This document shows, piece by piece, positions 23,828-33,593 of a stretch of DNA of 64,000 nt. Below the pieces are notes generated by a model, which worked only from the letters and a program-made list of their open reading frames with translations, had not been told where the DNA came from and searched no databases. Numbering within the stretch: position 1 is the stretch's first letter; each line of letters starts with the position of its first letter. Source of the DNA: Providencia rettgeri (GTDB lineage Bacteria > Pseudomonadota > Gammaproteobacteria > Enterobacterales > Enterobacteriaceae); contig UGTZ01000001.1 of the NCBI GenBank assembly GCA_900455085.1, positions 1,084,501 through 1,148,500 of the forward strand, in the 5' to 3' direction. Both the position numbers and the translations under genes were made by a program.

Positions 23828-26742
23828 GAGAGTGCCTTTTTAATTTTATCTACCGTAATAGGGAATTCATAGAAACGCTTGCCTGTCGCATGGGTTAATG
23901 CGTTACTCGTCGCAGGTAAGATTGGGATCATGCCCAGTTCAGCCATGCCTTTTGGTGGTGAAGTTTCTGATAGCGGAGGTAAGTAATCAATGGTTTGCTG
24001 CCAAACCGCAACATCTTTTGCTCGCGGCAGGACATAGCGATTAAAGTTCCATGTTCCGTTACCTGGCCCATCTTCATACAGTGGTAATTCTTCCATCAAT
24101 GCGTGGCCAATACCCATCGCGGTCCCCCCTTGAATTTGGCCTGAAACCAATTCAGGGACAATCATCGTACCGGGGTCCATAATCATATGATGGCGCATGA
24201 CATCGACCTCACCCGTCATGGTGTTGACATTGAGCTCGACTAGGCAAGAAGCGGGTGTGACCGTTGTTGGGTCCGCTTTTGCGCGTTGTGTTGGTGGGTA
24301 ATAGGCAATTTTACGTTTAATAAAATGGTAACCGCCAGTGGTCATCTGTTTTTTCAGTTCCTGCGGCGCACCGTCACCATAACGAACGGATATTGCATCA
24401 AGAGGGAGGTTTTTCAAACCGACAGTTGGGATATCGAACTCTGCGCGAGCCCACTGCCAGCTTGAATAGCCATGAACAGCAACCCCGGTGATGAGTCCCA
24501 TCTCATGGGCTCTTTTGGCTAAAATGTCAAAAGGAATGGGTTTCATTCCGCCGCCACCAATACCATCTGGCCCGACACGAATGTCTGCAAATTCAACATT
24601 TAAGCCGTTGAAAGCACCGCCACCAGGGCCTTCGCTCCAAATGCTTTTGGCTGCAGGCCATAGGGTATTTTCCAATAAGAAATGGCCCGCTTGGCGTGTA
24701 CCAAACCCAATATAATAAACACCACTCGATGAACTCATGTCAGGGATCAGAGCAGGTGTCCAATAGGGATCCGTTTTTGACAGTTCGTCTTGTTTTTTCT
24801 GGTCTGCCCAACTGGTTTTGAGTGGCAGTTCTGCAAATTCAGTGACCCCAAACTCAACCACATCAGGGGCTTTGCTGAGTGCTTGCCACACCATCACTTG
24901 CTGTGCGGTTGTACCACCTGTACCAATCTCTTGCATGCAATGGCGCATAGTGAGTTTACCATTGGTATCAAATTCAAGAGAAAGAATCGTTGGAACACCG
25001 CTAGAACCATAAACTTGCTGCACTTGTGCAAAGCCAACGCCGTATAACTTACCGGGGTTTTTCGCTTCATAATCGACTTTGTTTTTCTCACGATCGACCC
25101 AAATTGGGTGTTTTTCCGCAAGATTTAACATTTCGACATTGCGTGGGTCACCGGCTATTACACCCCCTTGTGTATTCGGGTAACCTTCTAAAATGGCATT
25201 ACGGCGGCGCAGTTCAATCGGGTCAATATTGAGGTTATGAGCGATTTCATCGACCATCAATTCAGTGACTGCCATCGATTGTAAGGAACCAAAGCCACGC
25301 ATTGAGCCCGCTTCGACAGCCGGAGTGGCCATGGCGAGAGCGGTAAGGTCAGATTTAGGGAAATAATAAATAGATTGGGCGCCACGTACCGCAACGTGTG
25401 ATACGGCAACGGAGAGGTTTTCACGGCCGCCACCATTACAGTTATAAGTGCCTTTTAATACATCAAATTTACCCGTTTTTTTATCACCAATGATGGTGAC
25501 ATCCATTTCAATGGAGTGGCGTTTCATTCCCATCTGGAATTGTTCATAACGGTCATTTGCCATGCGAACAGGCAAGCCATCAGCGTAGAAACTGGCGACC
25601 ATGGAATAGAAAGGAAAAACCGAATAATCTTTTGAGCCATAACCGACGGTCGAACCAGTTAATAGCACAATGTTCTCGACGGAAAAATGTTTGTTGTGCT
25701 TCGATAACTCAGCAGCGGCGTTGACGACGCCTGCAGGAGACTGTGTCGCGGTTAAGATATGCAGTGTTTTGGTTTGAGCGTCATACCAAGTATTACAGTT
25801 ATCAGGCTCCATTGCACAAGGGTCAATGGATTGTGAAAAACCATGGCGCTCAATCACAAACTTATCGGGATCCTGACGAGCGGCTGCGATTTCTTGCTCA
25901 ATTTGTCGTGCGTAATCCATCGCTTTTTCTTGTTTATCAGGACTTTTTTCTGCCTGATGAAGGGCTTGAATAAAACCACCACCACGATCTTTACGGATCA
26001 CTGGCGGAATAGAAATGGCGTGTTTTGGGTCATAAGGTGGCCAAATAGGCGTATTGCCATCGAATCCGCCTTTAATACCTGAATCTTGATAAGGGGAAAA
26101 GATAGAAGGCGAAAGTGGGGTGTCACCACCAATACGCACATATCGCGCTGCACCGTAGTTAGCGGGCGGTTTTGGCCCTGTCACCGTTCCATATTTTACG
26201 GTATTTGTCGCAAAGCGTAACATCCGCTGCGCTGCACTGTATTTATCGAAATCATGATAAATCAAGATAGCAACTGGGTGGCCAATAATTGGCGGGGTAT
26301 CCCCTAGAGGCACTAGAATATTAGTGCCATAGAAGCCTTTTCCCATACTGGTGTCTTGAGGGATATTTAAGCCATCACGGATAAGGTCTTCTTGTAAAAC
26401 AACTTTATCAGGCTGTAAATTTGGACCTAACATTGAAATATCAATGCCTTCAAAGGTTTTATCTGCCTCTGTTGCTTTTAACATAAAGGCATAGCTTTGT
26501 TTTTTAGGCCAGCCAGGGATGTCTTTAGCGCGGTAATCACGAGCAAAATTTTTACGGCCAGTGACCTTTTCAACGCCATCCCAGCGAAAACGTGCTTTAC
26601 CATTTTGACCAATCCAATCAGTTGATGGAGAGTCAGAATCGAGCTCCATTGCTATCGCAAAAGGGAGTTTGCCGACCATCACTGCAATGCCCGCAATAGT
26701 GCCTAATTTGATAAAATTGCGTCTAGATATATGTCCCGACAT
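23824..26742 (-). CDS. molybdopterin-binding subunit (complex 2)
   Basis: 972 aa from the ATG at 26742, preceded by GGGAG; the longer reading frame to 26853 lacks a ribosome site. A Tat signal follows at once (SGHISRRNFIKLGTIAGIAV). It is a xanthine-oxidase-family large subunit: VTGRKNFARDYRAKDIPGWP near the start, GSMRGFGSLQSMAVTE in the middle, and the catalytic Glu near the end in PPKGMAELGM. Most relatives have G-x-G-E at that site; here it is G-M-A-E, with the Glu kept. It is first in its operon. Probable role: periplasmic oxidation of an aldehyde or N-heterocycle linked to cytochrome c. Substrate unknown. Confidence 0.9.
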   Translation of the reverse strand: MSGHISRRNFIKLGTIAGIAVMVGKLPFAIAMELDSDSPSTDWIGQNGKARFRWDGVEKVTGRKNFARDYRAKDIPGWPKKQSYAFMLKATEADKTFEGIDISMLGPNLQPDKVVLQEDLIRDGLNIPQDTSMGKGFYGTNILVPLGDTPPIIGHPVAILIYHDFDKYSAAQRMLRFATNTVKYGTVTGPKPPANYGAARYVRIGGDTPLSPSIFSPYQDSGIKGGFDGNTPIWPPYDPKHAISIPPVIRKDRGGGFIQALHQAEKSPDKQEKAMDYARQIEQEIAAARQDPDKFVIERHGFSQSIDPCAMEPDNCNTWYDAQTKTLHILTATQSPAGVVNAAAELSKHNKHFSVENIVLLTGSTVGYGSKDYSVFPFYSMVASFYADGLPVRMANDRYEQFQMGMKRHSIEMDVTIIGDKKTGKFDVLKGTYNCNGGGRENLSVAVSHVAVRGAQSIYYFPKSDLTALAMATPAVEAGSMRGFGSLQSMAVTELMVDEIAHNLNIDPIELRRRNAILEGYPNTQGGVIAGDPRNVEMLNLAEKHPIWVDREKNKVDYEAKNPGKLYGVGFAQVQQVYGSSGVPTILSLEFDTNGKLTMRHCMQEIGTGGTTAQQVMVWQALSKAPDVVEFGVTEFAELPLKTSWADQKKQDELSKTDPYWTPALIPDMSSSSGVYYIGFGTRQAGHFLLENTLWPAAKSIWSEGPGGGAFNGLNVEFADIRVGPDGIGGGGMKPIPFDILAKRAHEMGLITGVAVHGYSSWQWARAEFDIPTVGLKNLPLDAISVRYGDGAPQELKKQMTTGGYHFIKRKIAYYPPTQRAKADPTTVTPASCLVELNVNTMTGEVDVMRHHMIMDPGTMIVPELVSGQIQGGTAMGIGHALMEELPLYEDGPGNGTWNFNRYVLPRAKDVAVWQQTIDYLPPLSETSPPKGMAELGMIPILPATSNALTHATGKRFYEFPITVDKIKKALS

Positions 26743-27169
26743 AGTGTGCTCCCTGATTATATTTTTAGGGTTTTTTATTATGAACAATGGAGATAAATAA
26801 TACTTTTTAGCCATGCACTGTAAGATTGTTTTATTTCGATTAAATTGGCTCACAATTCGATGACTAATATCAGATAGCTCAGTAAGTTACATAAATAGTA
26901 TGGGTATCTGTATTGATATATCAAGAACGAGTAAAGGGATTTAGACAAGAAAGTGAATAATACTGTTGGAGTCATCTTAATATGACAGTATTGAATAAAA
27001 TAACTGAGTTTTATTCAAATGTAATTTATTTAAATGATAGTAGTTCTTATTAATGAATAATTAAATCAATATGTATTTTATTATATAAAGCATATTATTA
27101 TATGGACATTAATTAGAGAATTATCTGGCTCGTTAAATATTAACAAGCCAGATAGTTCATTTTTCGTCA
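26743..27169. other. 427-bp region between dehydrogenase operons 2 and 3
   Basis: Very AT-rich with stops in all frames. It carries the operon 3 terminator at 27123 and should contain the operon 2 promoter and leader. No other structure seen. Confidence 0.5.
27123..27153 (-). terminator. terminator of third molybdenum dehydrogenase operon
   Basis: Stem ATCTGGCTCGTTAA / TTAACAAGCCAGAT, 14 bp with one mismatch and a 3-nt loop, 16 nt past the cytochrome stop; T-rich on both sides. Confidence 0.75.
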
Positions 27170-28405
27170 TTATTGACGCAAAGATTTAATCTGCTCTGGG
27201 GTGACATCCGCAGGTTGTCCTCCCCATTGAACGCGAAGGAAGTTCACTAAGTCGCTAATTTGTTGGTCATTTAGCTTATTGGCAAACCCGGGCATACTTT
27301 GCATGTTTTGGTTATTAGGGAATGGTTGTTCAGGCAAACCATCTAAAATCGCATTAATTAGGTTAGTGCTATCCGCATCACGCAATGTCGAATTTCCTTT
27401 CATTGCCACCGCCACATTCGGTTTACCACTGCCATCATAGGAGTGGCAACCTGAGCAGGTTTCTAAATAAATTTGGCGTCCTTGAGCGTTACCTTCCCCC
27501 ATTCTTAATGGCGAAGTTGCTGGTGGGTTATCGCCCATTAAATAGGTGGCTATAGCGCTATTATCCTCTGGGGTTAAATGTTGTGAACTCAGATAAATTA
27601 CAGGGTGCATATCACTGTAGGCGGAACCTTGTGGTGCGAGCCCAGTCATGAAAAACTGCTGTAAATCTTCTTTTGTCCATCCTCGTTCTGCAAGCGCTTT
27701 TGGGGTAATATCCGGCGCCACAAAACGACCTAAAGCACCGCCTTGCATAAAGTTATCTAAATCCATTTCACCCAGTTTTCCTCTTGGCGTATGGCATTCA
27801 GCACAATGCTCTAATACGTTAACTAAATACCGACCACGTAACCATTCAGGAGAGCTACCTTGTGAGCTATTTGGGAGTGGTTTATCATTAAAAAACAATA
27901 AATTCCAGCCAATCATGGCCATACGTTGGTTTAGTGGGAATGGCAATGAATTTTCAGGTGGTGCGACATCAACCGCTGGTTGGCTCATCAAATAACTGTA
28001 AATAGCGTCAGAATCTTCACGAGTGATCCCTTTGTAAGACGTATAAGGCATTGCCGGATAAAGATTTTTACTCGGTGGAGAGATACCTTGGGTCAGTGCT
28101 TTATAAAAATCATCTTTTGTCCAGCGACCGATACCAAAGTCGGCTGAAGGGGTTAAGTTACTGCTGTAGATAGTACCAAATGGGGTATCGAGTGGAAAAC
28201 CACCGGCTAATGGCGCGCCATCAGCACTGGTGTGGCACGCAGCGCAGTCACTGGCAAGGGTGAGATAACGGCCTCGCTCAATTTCCTGAGATGTTGCTGT
28301 CACTTTTTGTACCGGACCATCTAAGGTACGGCTTTCATACCAATACAGCACCGCCCAAACGATGATAGCGATGGCTATCAACCATAAAATAATTCGTTTG
28401 ATCAT
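27170..28405 (-). CDS. triheme cytochrome c subunit (complex 3)
   Basis: 411 aa with an N-terminal membrane anchor (IILWLIAIAIIVWAVLYW) and three heme sites: CAACH, CAECH and CSGCH. It shares blocks such as FGTIYSSNLTPS and LYPAMPYTSY with the cytochromes of complexes 1 and 2. Its start overlaps its [2Fe-2S] partner by 4 nt. It should collect electrons in the periplasm and hand them to the respiratory chain. Confidence 0.92.
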   Translation of the reverse strand: MIKRIILWLIAIAIIVWAVLYWYESRTLDGPVQKVTATSQEIERGRYLTLASDCAACHTSADGAPLAGGFPLDTPFGTIYSSNLTPSADFGIGRWTKDDFYKALTQGISPPSKNLYPAMPYTSYKGITREDSDAIYSYLMSQPAVDVAPPENSLPFPLNQRMAMIGWNLLFFNDKPLPNSSQGSSPEWLRGRYLVNVLEHCAECHTPRGKLGEMDLDNFMQGGALGRFVAPDITPKALAERGWTKEDLQQFFMTGLAPQGSAYSDMHPVIYLSSQHLTPEDNSAIATYLMGDNPPATSPLRMGEGNAQGRQIYLETCSGCHSYDGSGKPNVAVAMKGNSTLRDADSTNLINAILDGLPEQPFPNNQNMQSMPGFANKLNDQQISDLVNFLRVQWGGQPADVTPEQIKSLRQ

Positions 28406-28953
28406 TTTATTGCCTCCTTGATAAGACCAGGAGTCGCCAGAACAACGTCACGTACCGCTTCATAATAGCGTACATAGCCTGTGCAGCGGCAAATATGGTT
28501 ATTTAGGGCTTGCTTGATAGCATCTTCTAAGTCCGCTTCTGCAATGGGGTTTCGCTGAAGTTCTTCAATAAACACGGTAGCCGCATTCACAAACCCTGGG
28601 GTACAGTAGCCACACTGAAAACTAAAATGTTCAACAAAAGCTTGCTGAACTGGGGATAATTTTACTTCCCCGTTTTCTTCTTTGGTGGCAGCCCCTTCGA
28701 TAGTTCGAATACTTTTATTATTGAAAAAATGCGCGCCAGTAATACAGGTGCGGATCTCTTCGCTGGTACCGGATGGGTTATCTAAGATAACGACGCAAGC
28801 ATGGCAGATCCCTTGGCCACAGCCTAGACGAGAACCCGTTAGGTCAACATATTCATGAAGGAAGTCGATCATCATGAGGCCTTCAGGCACGTCCATTGGT
28901 CCATACTGTTGGCCATTAATGGTTAAAGTGAGGGGAAGGAAATTTAGGCTCAT
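28402..28953 (-). CDS. [2Fe-2S] subunit (complex 3)
   Basis: 183 aa with clusters CGQGICHACVVI plus a Cys in IRTCITG, and CGYCTPGF plus CRCTGYVRYYEAV. It is very like the 188-aa subunit of complex 2 (both have the block PVQQAFVEHFSFQCGY or close to it), which points to duplication of the operon. It overlaps both neighbours by 4 nt. It acts as electron relay inside the complex. Confidence 0.93.
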   Translation of the reverse strand: MSLNFLPLTLTINGQQYGPMDVPEGLMMIDFLHEYVDLTGSRLGCGQGICHACVVILDNPSGTSEEIRTCITGAHFFNNKSIRTIEGAATKEENGEVKLSPVQQAFVEHFSFQCGYCTPGFVNAATVFIEELQRNPIAEADLEDAIKQALNNHICRCTGYVRYYEAVRDVVLATPGLIKEAIK

Positions 28954-31745
28954 GATATTACCTCTAAAATGTCTTTTGCGCGTACAGGCAAATGCAAGAA
29001 ATGATGACCAGTTGCATCTGCAATGGCATTGACGATGGATGAAACCACCGGGATCATAACAACCTCAGCAACGCCTTTTGGCGGGTCTGTATCCGAAAGT
29101 CCTGGTAGGACTTCATTGGTTTGCTGCCAAACGGCAACGTCGCTGGCTAGAGGGAGATGATAACGGTTGAAGTTCCACGTCCCATTACCGGGACCATCTT
29201 CGTAGAGAGGTAAATATTCATGGAGGGCATGACCTATCCCCATTGCTAAACCACCTTGAATTTGCCCTGAAACCAGTTGTGGCACGATAAGATTACCGCA
29301 CTCCACTACGCTATGGTGATTCAGCAATTCGACTTGTCCAGTTGCCTTATCAATGGATAGTTCACTCACGGTAGCGACTGCACTGTAGTAAGTGACTCCG
29401 GCATTATTTCTTTGGGTATCAGGGTAATAGGCTTTTTCACGGTGGCAAACTTGGTATTCTTTATCGGCAAATCGTAGTGATAGCCCGTCAATCGGTAAAC
29501 GGCGAGTTTCACCTTGAATAGGGAAATCGGCTTCAGCCCATTGCCAGCGGTTAAATACGTGGCACACTGCGCCAGTTACCCCGCCCATTGCAAAAGTACG
29601 TTCAATTAAGCGCGGTAAGCTAAGCACCTCAAGCCCATCAGCCGTTAAGCCTTCAGCAACCCAACGTGCATCTTCACGGCGAACAACTAGAGGGGCAGCT
29701 TGTCCGCCACCAATGCCTTCTTGCCAAATTGACATGGCAGCGGGCCATAACCCATGCTCAAATATAAGGCGTGCGGCTGCGTCTGTACTGTGAGTGAAAT
29801 AATAGGCTGAATTACTGGCGCTTGCCGGTGAGCAGTAATTCGGTGTCCATAATGGGTTTTGCGCGAGGTGGTTTTGCTCATCTTGTGACATGGCAAACGG
29901 GTTACCTGTCGACACCATAGGTAAAATTGACCAATCTACAACCGAAAAATGAGCTTGTTCCGCAGGTTTTCCTAACCATTTAGCGCAAACCACCGATTGG
30001 GACGTGGACATGCCCGTACCAATTTCTGCACCACTATGGTAAATAGCAATTTTACCCTCAGGGGTAAGTTCTACACGAGCAAAGGAGGATTCCGCACCTG
30101 TCCCGAAGTCTTTTTGCACACAAGAAATCCCAGTACCGAATAGTTTACCGCTATTTTTTGCTTCAAAATCAGCTTTACGCTTGGTTCTGTCAGTCCACAT
30201 TGGATGGGCAGCGCAGCGGGTTAACACTTCATCGGCACGAATTGCACCGCCAGGGATTGCCCCTTGGGTATTTTTCATCCCAGACTTTATGATATTTTTA
30301 AGACGGAACTCAATGGGGTCGGCTTTGAGTAGTTTTGCAGCTTCTTCCATCAACATATCGGTTGCTGCCATGGCTTGTAAGGTGCCATAACCGCGGGCTG
30401 AACCCGCATCCACGGCTCGTGATGCAATACCGACCGCAGATAAATCACTACGCGGAATGTAATAGATAGCTTGGGCGCCTGTTGCGCCAACCATGACAAC
30501 GGAAGGTGTGAAATTACAGCGACCACCGCCATCACCAATAAAAGACGCTGAAAGGGCTTCGATTTTCTGTGTTTTCTTATTCACCGCTAAGGTGTAATCC
30601 ATATCAAAAGCATGGCGTTTGATGGTGGATTGAAATTGTTCATAGCGGTCATTAGCCAGACGAATAGGAACTCCGTCACCATATAACGTTGCCATCGCAC
30701 CATAATACGGGAATGGGGTATGGTCTTTAGAACCATAACCAACGGTAAAACAAGGGTGTAGGAAAATTTGTTTAATTGGGAAATGCGATTTTGCCAGCAT
30801 CTCGGGTAATGATTCCGCCACTTCCTGAGGGGACTGCGTAGGAATAACCAGATGGAATGACTGTGTTTTAGCGTCGTACCAACCGTTAGCGTTATCAGGC
30901 TCTAAGGCAGCAGTATCAATCGATTGAGAAAAGTATTTTCGTTTGATTACGAGCCAGTCTTCTGGCGGATTTTCCAACTGTTTGGCGAGTTCATCAGCAT
31001 ATAGCATGCCTTGTTGATCTAATTTCCCACCTTCACGGCCTTCTGGCCAAACGGGCAAGTGTTTTTTCATGCCAATAGGGGAGATTGGCATATCTTTTAG
31101 GCTTGAGTAAATATCAGGATCATAAGGATTTTCACTGCCAATTCGCACGCCACGGTAGCTTCCCCATGGGTCCCGTTCCAGTGGGCCGGTAAATGCACCG
31201 TATTGGATAACATCGTCACGGAATTTTAGGGTTTCTTTGGCAAAGCGGAATTTAGCAAAATCATGGTAAATCAATAATGCAACGGCTTGGCCAAGGTAAG
31301 CGGGGGTTTTCCCTTCCGGAAGCAATAAATCATCGCCATAAAATTCAGGGAAAGCGACACCATCTTTTTCTAAGTCGCTCGCGGTTACGATGCGGTCAGG
31401 CATGAGGCCATCTTTCAGCAGATCAAGATTAAAGCCTTGGTAAATTTTATCGGCTTGAGTTACGCGTAGTAAAAATGCATGACCTTGCTGTTTTGGCCAG
31501 TGAGGAATATCGCGTGCGCGAATGTCTCTGGCAAAGACTTTCTCCCCTTGGACTTTGGCAAACCCATCAATACGAAATTTGATTTGTTTATCGACTGGAT
31601 TCCAGTCAGGAGATTGAAGGATTTTTTCTTCGAATAGCACATCAAAAGCACGGCTATACAAAGGGGCTAAATAAACAGATATTCCCGCTATAACGGCACA
31701 TTTTAGAAAGTGTCTGCGGGAGAGTTCGACATTGCTTTTGCTCAT
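28950..31745 (-). CDS. molybdopterin-binding subunit (complex 3)
   Basis: 931 aa. A Tat signal (ELSRRHFLKCAVIAGISVYL) precedes a xanthine-oxidase-family large subunit. Shared blocks with complex 2 include VFARDIRARDIPHWPKQQGH, AVDAGSARGYGTLQAMAATD and IQGGLAMGIGHALHEYLPLY. The catalytic Glu is in PPKGVAEVVMIP; as in complex 2 the usual second Gly is Ala. First gene of its operon. Its start lies about 195 bp from the divergent mocA-like gene, so the cofactor genes and this operon may share a regulatory region. Substrate unknown; aldehyde or N-heterocycle are the main options. Confidence 0.9.
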   Translation of the reverse strand: MSKSNVELSRRHFLKCAVIAGISVYLAPLYSRAFDVLFEEKILQSPDWNPVDKQIKFRIDGFAKVQGEKVFARDIRARDIPHWPKQQGHAFLLRVTQADKIYQGFNLDLLKDGLMPDRIVTASDLEKDGVAFPEFYGDDLLLPEGKTPAYLGQAVALLIYHDFAKFRFAKETLKFRDDVIQYGAFTGPLERDPWGSYRGVRIGSENPYDPDIYSSLKDMPISPIGMKKHLPVWPEGREGGKLDQQGMLYADELAKQLENPPEDWLVIKRKYFSQSIDTAALEPDNANGWYDAKTQSFHLVIPTQSPQEVAESLPEMLAKSHFPIKQIFLHPCFTVGYGSKDHTPFPYYGAMATLYGDGVPIRLANDRYEQFQSTIKRHAFDMDYTLAVNKKTQKIEALSASFIGDGGGRCNFTPSVVMVGATGAQAIYYIPRSDLSAVGIASRAVDAGSARGYGTLQAMAATDMLMEEAAKLLKADPIEFRLKNIIKSGMKNTQGAIPGGAIRADEVLTRCAAHPMWTDRTKRKADFEAKNSGKLFGTGISCVQKDFGTGAESSFARVELTPEGKIAIYHSGAEIGTGMSTSQSVVCAKWLGKPAEQAHFSVVDWSILPMVSTGNPFAMSQDEQNHLAQNPLWTPNYCSPASASNSAYYFTHSTDAAARLIFEHGLWPAAMSIWQEGIGGGQAAPLVVRREDARWVAEGLTADGLEVLSLPRLIERTFAMGGVTGAVCHVFNRWQWAEADFPIQGETRRLPIDGLSLRFADKEYQVCHREKAYYPDTQRNNAGVTYYSAVATVSELSIDKATGQVELLNHHSVVECGNLIVPQLVSGQIQGGLAMGIGHALHEYLPLYEDGPGNGTWNFNRYHLPLASDVAVWQQTNEVLPGLSDTDPPKGVAEVVMIPVVSSIVNAIADATGHHFLHLPVRAKDILEVIS

Positions 31746-31940
31746 AATACACCCTTACACTTATTTTTATTACATCGGTATTTTTATTTTTATAGTCATA
31801 TCGAAAAAATTATTTGTATCACGTTAATATTATACTTCTCTTAATAATTTTCAAATTAATGATAGGTAGTTCTTGTGATCTTACTGAATATACTTTATTT
31901 ATGAGATACGCAATCAGTATATCGATTTAGAATAAAAACC

Positions 31941-32504
31941 ATGAATATTTGTATTTTGATATTGGCAGCAGGAAAAAGTGAGCGTTTTCAAAACGCTGGA
32001 GGTAAAGGCAGTAAATTAAATTTTGGGCTAGGGAAAAGCACGGTATTTGAAAAAACACTTTTTAATTCAATAGATAGCGGAATTCCTATTCATGTAGTAA
32101 CTCGGCCTGAGAATGAAGGCGTCATTAATAATTGTTTACAATTTAATATTCCATACTCATTGATAAATAGTACTGGGTTAGGTGATTCAATCGCATTTGG
32201 TGTTAAAAATACTTCAAATTTAGATGGGTGGATAATTCATTTAGCAGATATGCCATACATCAATAGTAGATTATTTATACGTATAGCAAATGAATTAAAA
32301 CAACATACGTTAGTACGGCCAGTATATAATAGTTTACCGGGGCATCCAGTGGGAATATCTGCAAAATATTATTCAGATTTAATTAAATTGTCCGGCGATG
32401 AAGGGGCAAAATCAATATTACAGGATAATTTTGTCTATAAACTGGACATAAATGATGAAAATGTTGTGAAAGATATTGATTATCCAAGTGTTGATAACGA
32501 ATAA
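31941..32504 (+). CDS. mocA: MocA-like molybdenum cofactor cytidylyltransferase
   Basis: 187 aa nucleotidyltransferase of the MobA/MocA fold. It has the N-terminal nucleotide-binding motif ILILAAGKSERF, the metal-binding LADMPYI at about 98-104 and GHPVGI at about 137. Known: MocA makes molybdopterin cytosine dinucleotide, the cofactor of many xanthine-oxidase-family enzymes. It lies divergent from three such operons and directly before an xdhC-like gene, so it most likely supplies their cofactor. It lacks a strong ribosome site. MobA (GTP-using) is the alternative, but the neighbours favour MocA. Confidence 0.8.
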   Translation: MNICILILAAGKSERFQNAGGKGSKLNFGLGKSTVFEKTLFNSIDSGIPIHVVTRPENEGVINNCLQFNIPYSLINSTGLGDSIAFGVKNTSNLDGWIIHLADMPYINSRLFIRIANELKQHTLVRPVYNSLPGHPVGISAKYYSDLIKLSGDEGAKSILQDNFVYKLDINDENVVKDIDYPSVDNE

Positions 32505-32507
32505 GGG

Positions 32508-33524
32508 ATGAATATGTTGCGTGAAGATGTTTTTGTTATCTCTCAAGCCGTTGCTTGGATAAAAGAGCAACCAATTTGGTTATGTACCGTATTAAATACC
32601 TATGGTTCTTCGCCGAGAAGCCCGGGTTCTTTGTTGGTTGCAAAACAGGACGGTCAATATATAGGTTCACTTTCTGGTGGATGTATTGAAGAGGATTTTA
32701 TTCAGCGCATAAAAAATAATAATTATGTGAGTAGTAGCCAAGTTGTTCGCTATGGAAGAGGCGGGATTGAGACTAAAGTTAATTTACCGTGTGATGGTAG
32801 TTTAGATGTTTTGATTGAATATCTACCAAATAATGAAAAATCACTTAATTATCTCGTTGAGATCCAAAATGCGTTATTAGGTTATTCTGCCATTATCAAA
32901 AAAGTTCTATTGCCGCAGAGTGGTGAAATTCATATAGCTAATAAGTCAGAACAACCAACACAGATAGAACGTGATGGCGATAAAATTCAGTTATACATTG
33001 CGGCTCCTCCTCGCCTAATCATTGCAGGTATTTCCACTGTGGGGGCTTATTGCGCTAATTTTGCGTTAACATTGGGTTTTGAGGTCATTATTTGCGATCA
33101 CCGAGAAGAAGAAATAGCGCGGTTTGCACCACAAATTCCATCTCAAGTTGAGGTTATTTCTTTATTTCCCGCCCGCTATTTAGAAGAACAGGGGTGCTCT
33201 CCAAATACTGCCATTGTTTCCTTAACCCATGATCCCCGTATTGATGATTTAACACTGATGGAGTCGGTTAATACAGATGCTTTTTACATTGGTGCAATGG
33301 GGTCAGTAAGAACTAGTGCTCGCCGTCGTGAACGGCTTATAGCATCCGGTGGGATGACGGAAGAGGAAATAGAACGCATTCATGCTCCGATTGGTATTCC
33401 AATTGGTAGTAAAACACCGCCAGAAATTGCTTTAGCGATAATGGCCGACATTGTTGCTTATAAAAATGGCGTGATCTCATCAGAGATCACATGTAAAACG
33501 AAAAAGTTAGTGAGTATAAATTAA
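32508..33524 (+). CDS. XdhC-family molybdenum cofactor insertion/sulfuration factor
   Basis: 338 aa (or 336 from the ATG at 32514, which has the better spacing from AAGGG). The XdhC_CoxI N-terminal motif is TYGSSPRSPGSLLVAKQDGQ, followed by GSLSGGCIEEDF. The C-terminal Rossmann domain has IAGISTVGAYCANFALTLGF, and TKTPPEIALAIMADIVA is close to the end. Known: XdhC binds the Mo cofactor and delivers the sulfurated form to apo-enzymes. It starts 3 nt after the mocA-like stop, so the two genes form a maturation operon for the three dehydrogenases. Confidence 0.88.
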   Translation: MNMLREDVFVISQAVAWIKEQPIWLCTVLNTYGSSPRSPGSLLVAKQDGQYIGSLSGGCIEEDFIQRIKNNNYVSSSQVVRYGRGGIETKVNLPCDGSLDVLIEYLPNNEKSLNYLVEIQNALLGYSAIIKKVLLPQSGEIHIANKSEQPTQIERDGDKIQLYIAAPPRLIIAGISTVGAYCANFALTLGFEVIICDHREEEIARFAPQIPSQVEVISLFPARYLEEQGCSPNTAIVSLTHDPRIDDLTLMESVNTDAFYIGAMGSVRTSARRRERLIASGGMTEEEIERIHAPIGIPIGSKTPPEIALAIMADIVAYKNGVISSEITCKTKKLVSIN

Positions 33525-33548
33525 ATACAATGTAATTTTATTTCTAAT

Positions 33549-33576
33549 AGCTCACGCCATTTTAGATGGCGGAGCT
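33549..33576. terminator. bidirectional terminator between xdhC-like and decarboxylase genes
   Basis: AGCTC-ACGCCAT pairs with ATGGCG-GAGCT around loop TTTAG, with a one-base bulge; the two genes converge here, 69 bp apart. Confidence 0.6.
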
Positions 33577-33593
33577 AGCTACAAACAATATAG

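Noticed and set aside
18802..31745. Calling the Mo enzymes xanthine dehydrogenase
   Set aside because: No FAD subunit, Tat signals and cytochrome partners point to periplasmic aldehyde or heterocycle oxidation; xdhC and ade are nearby but do not make them Xdh.
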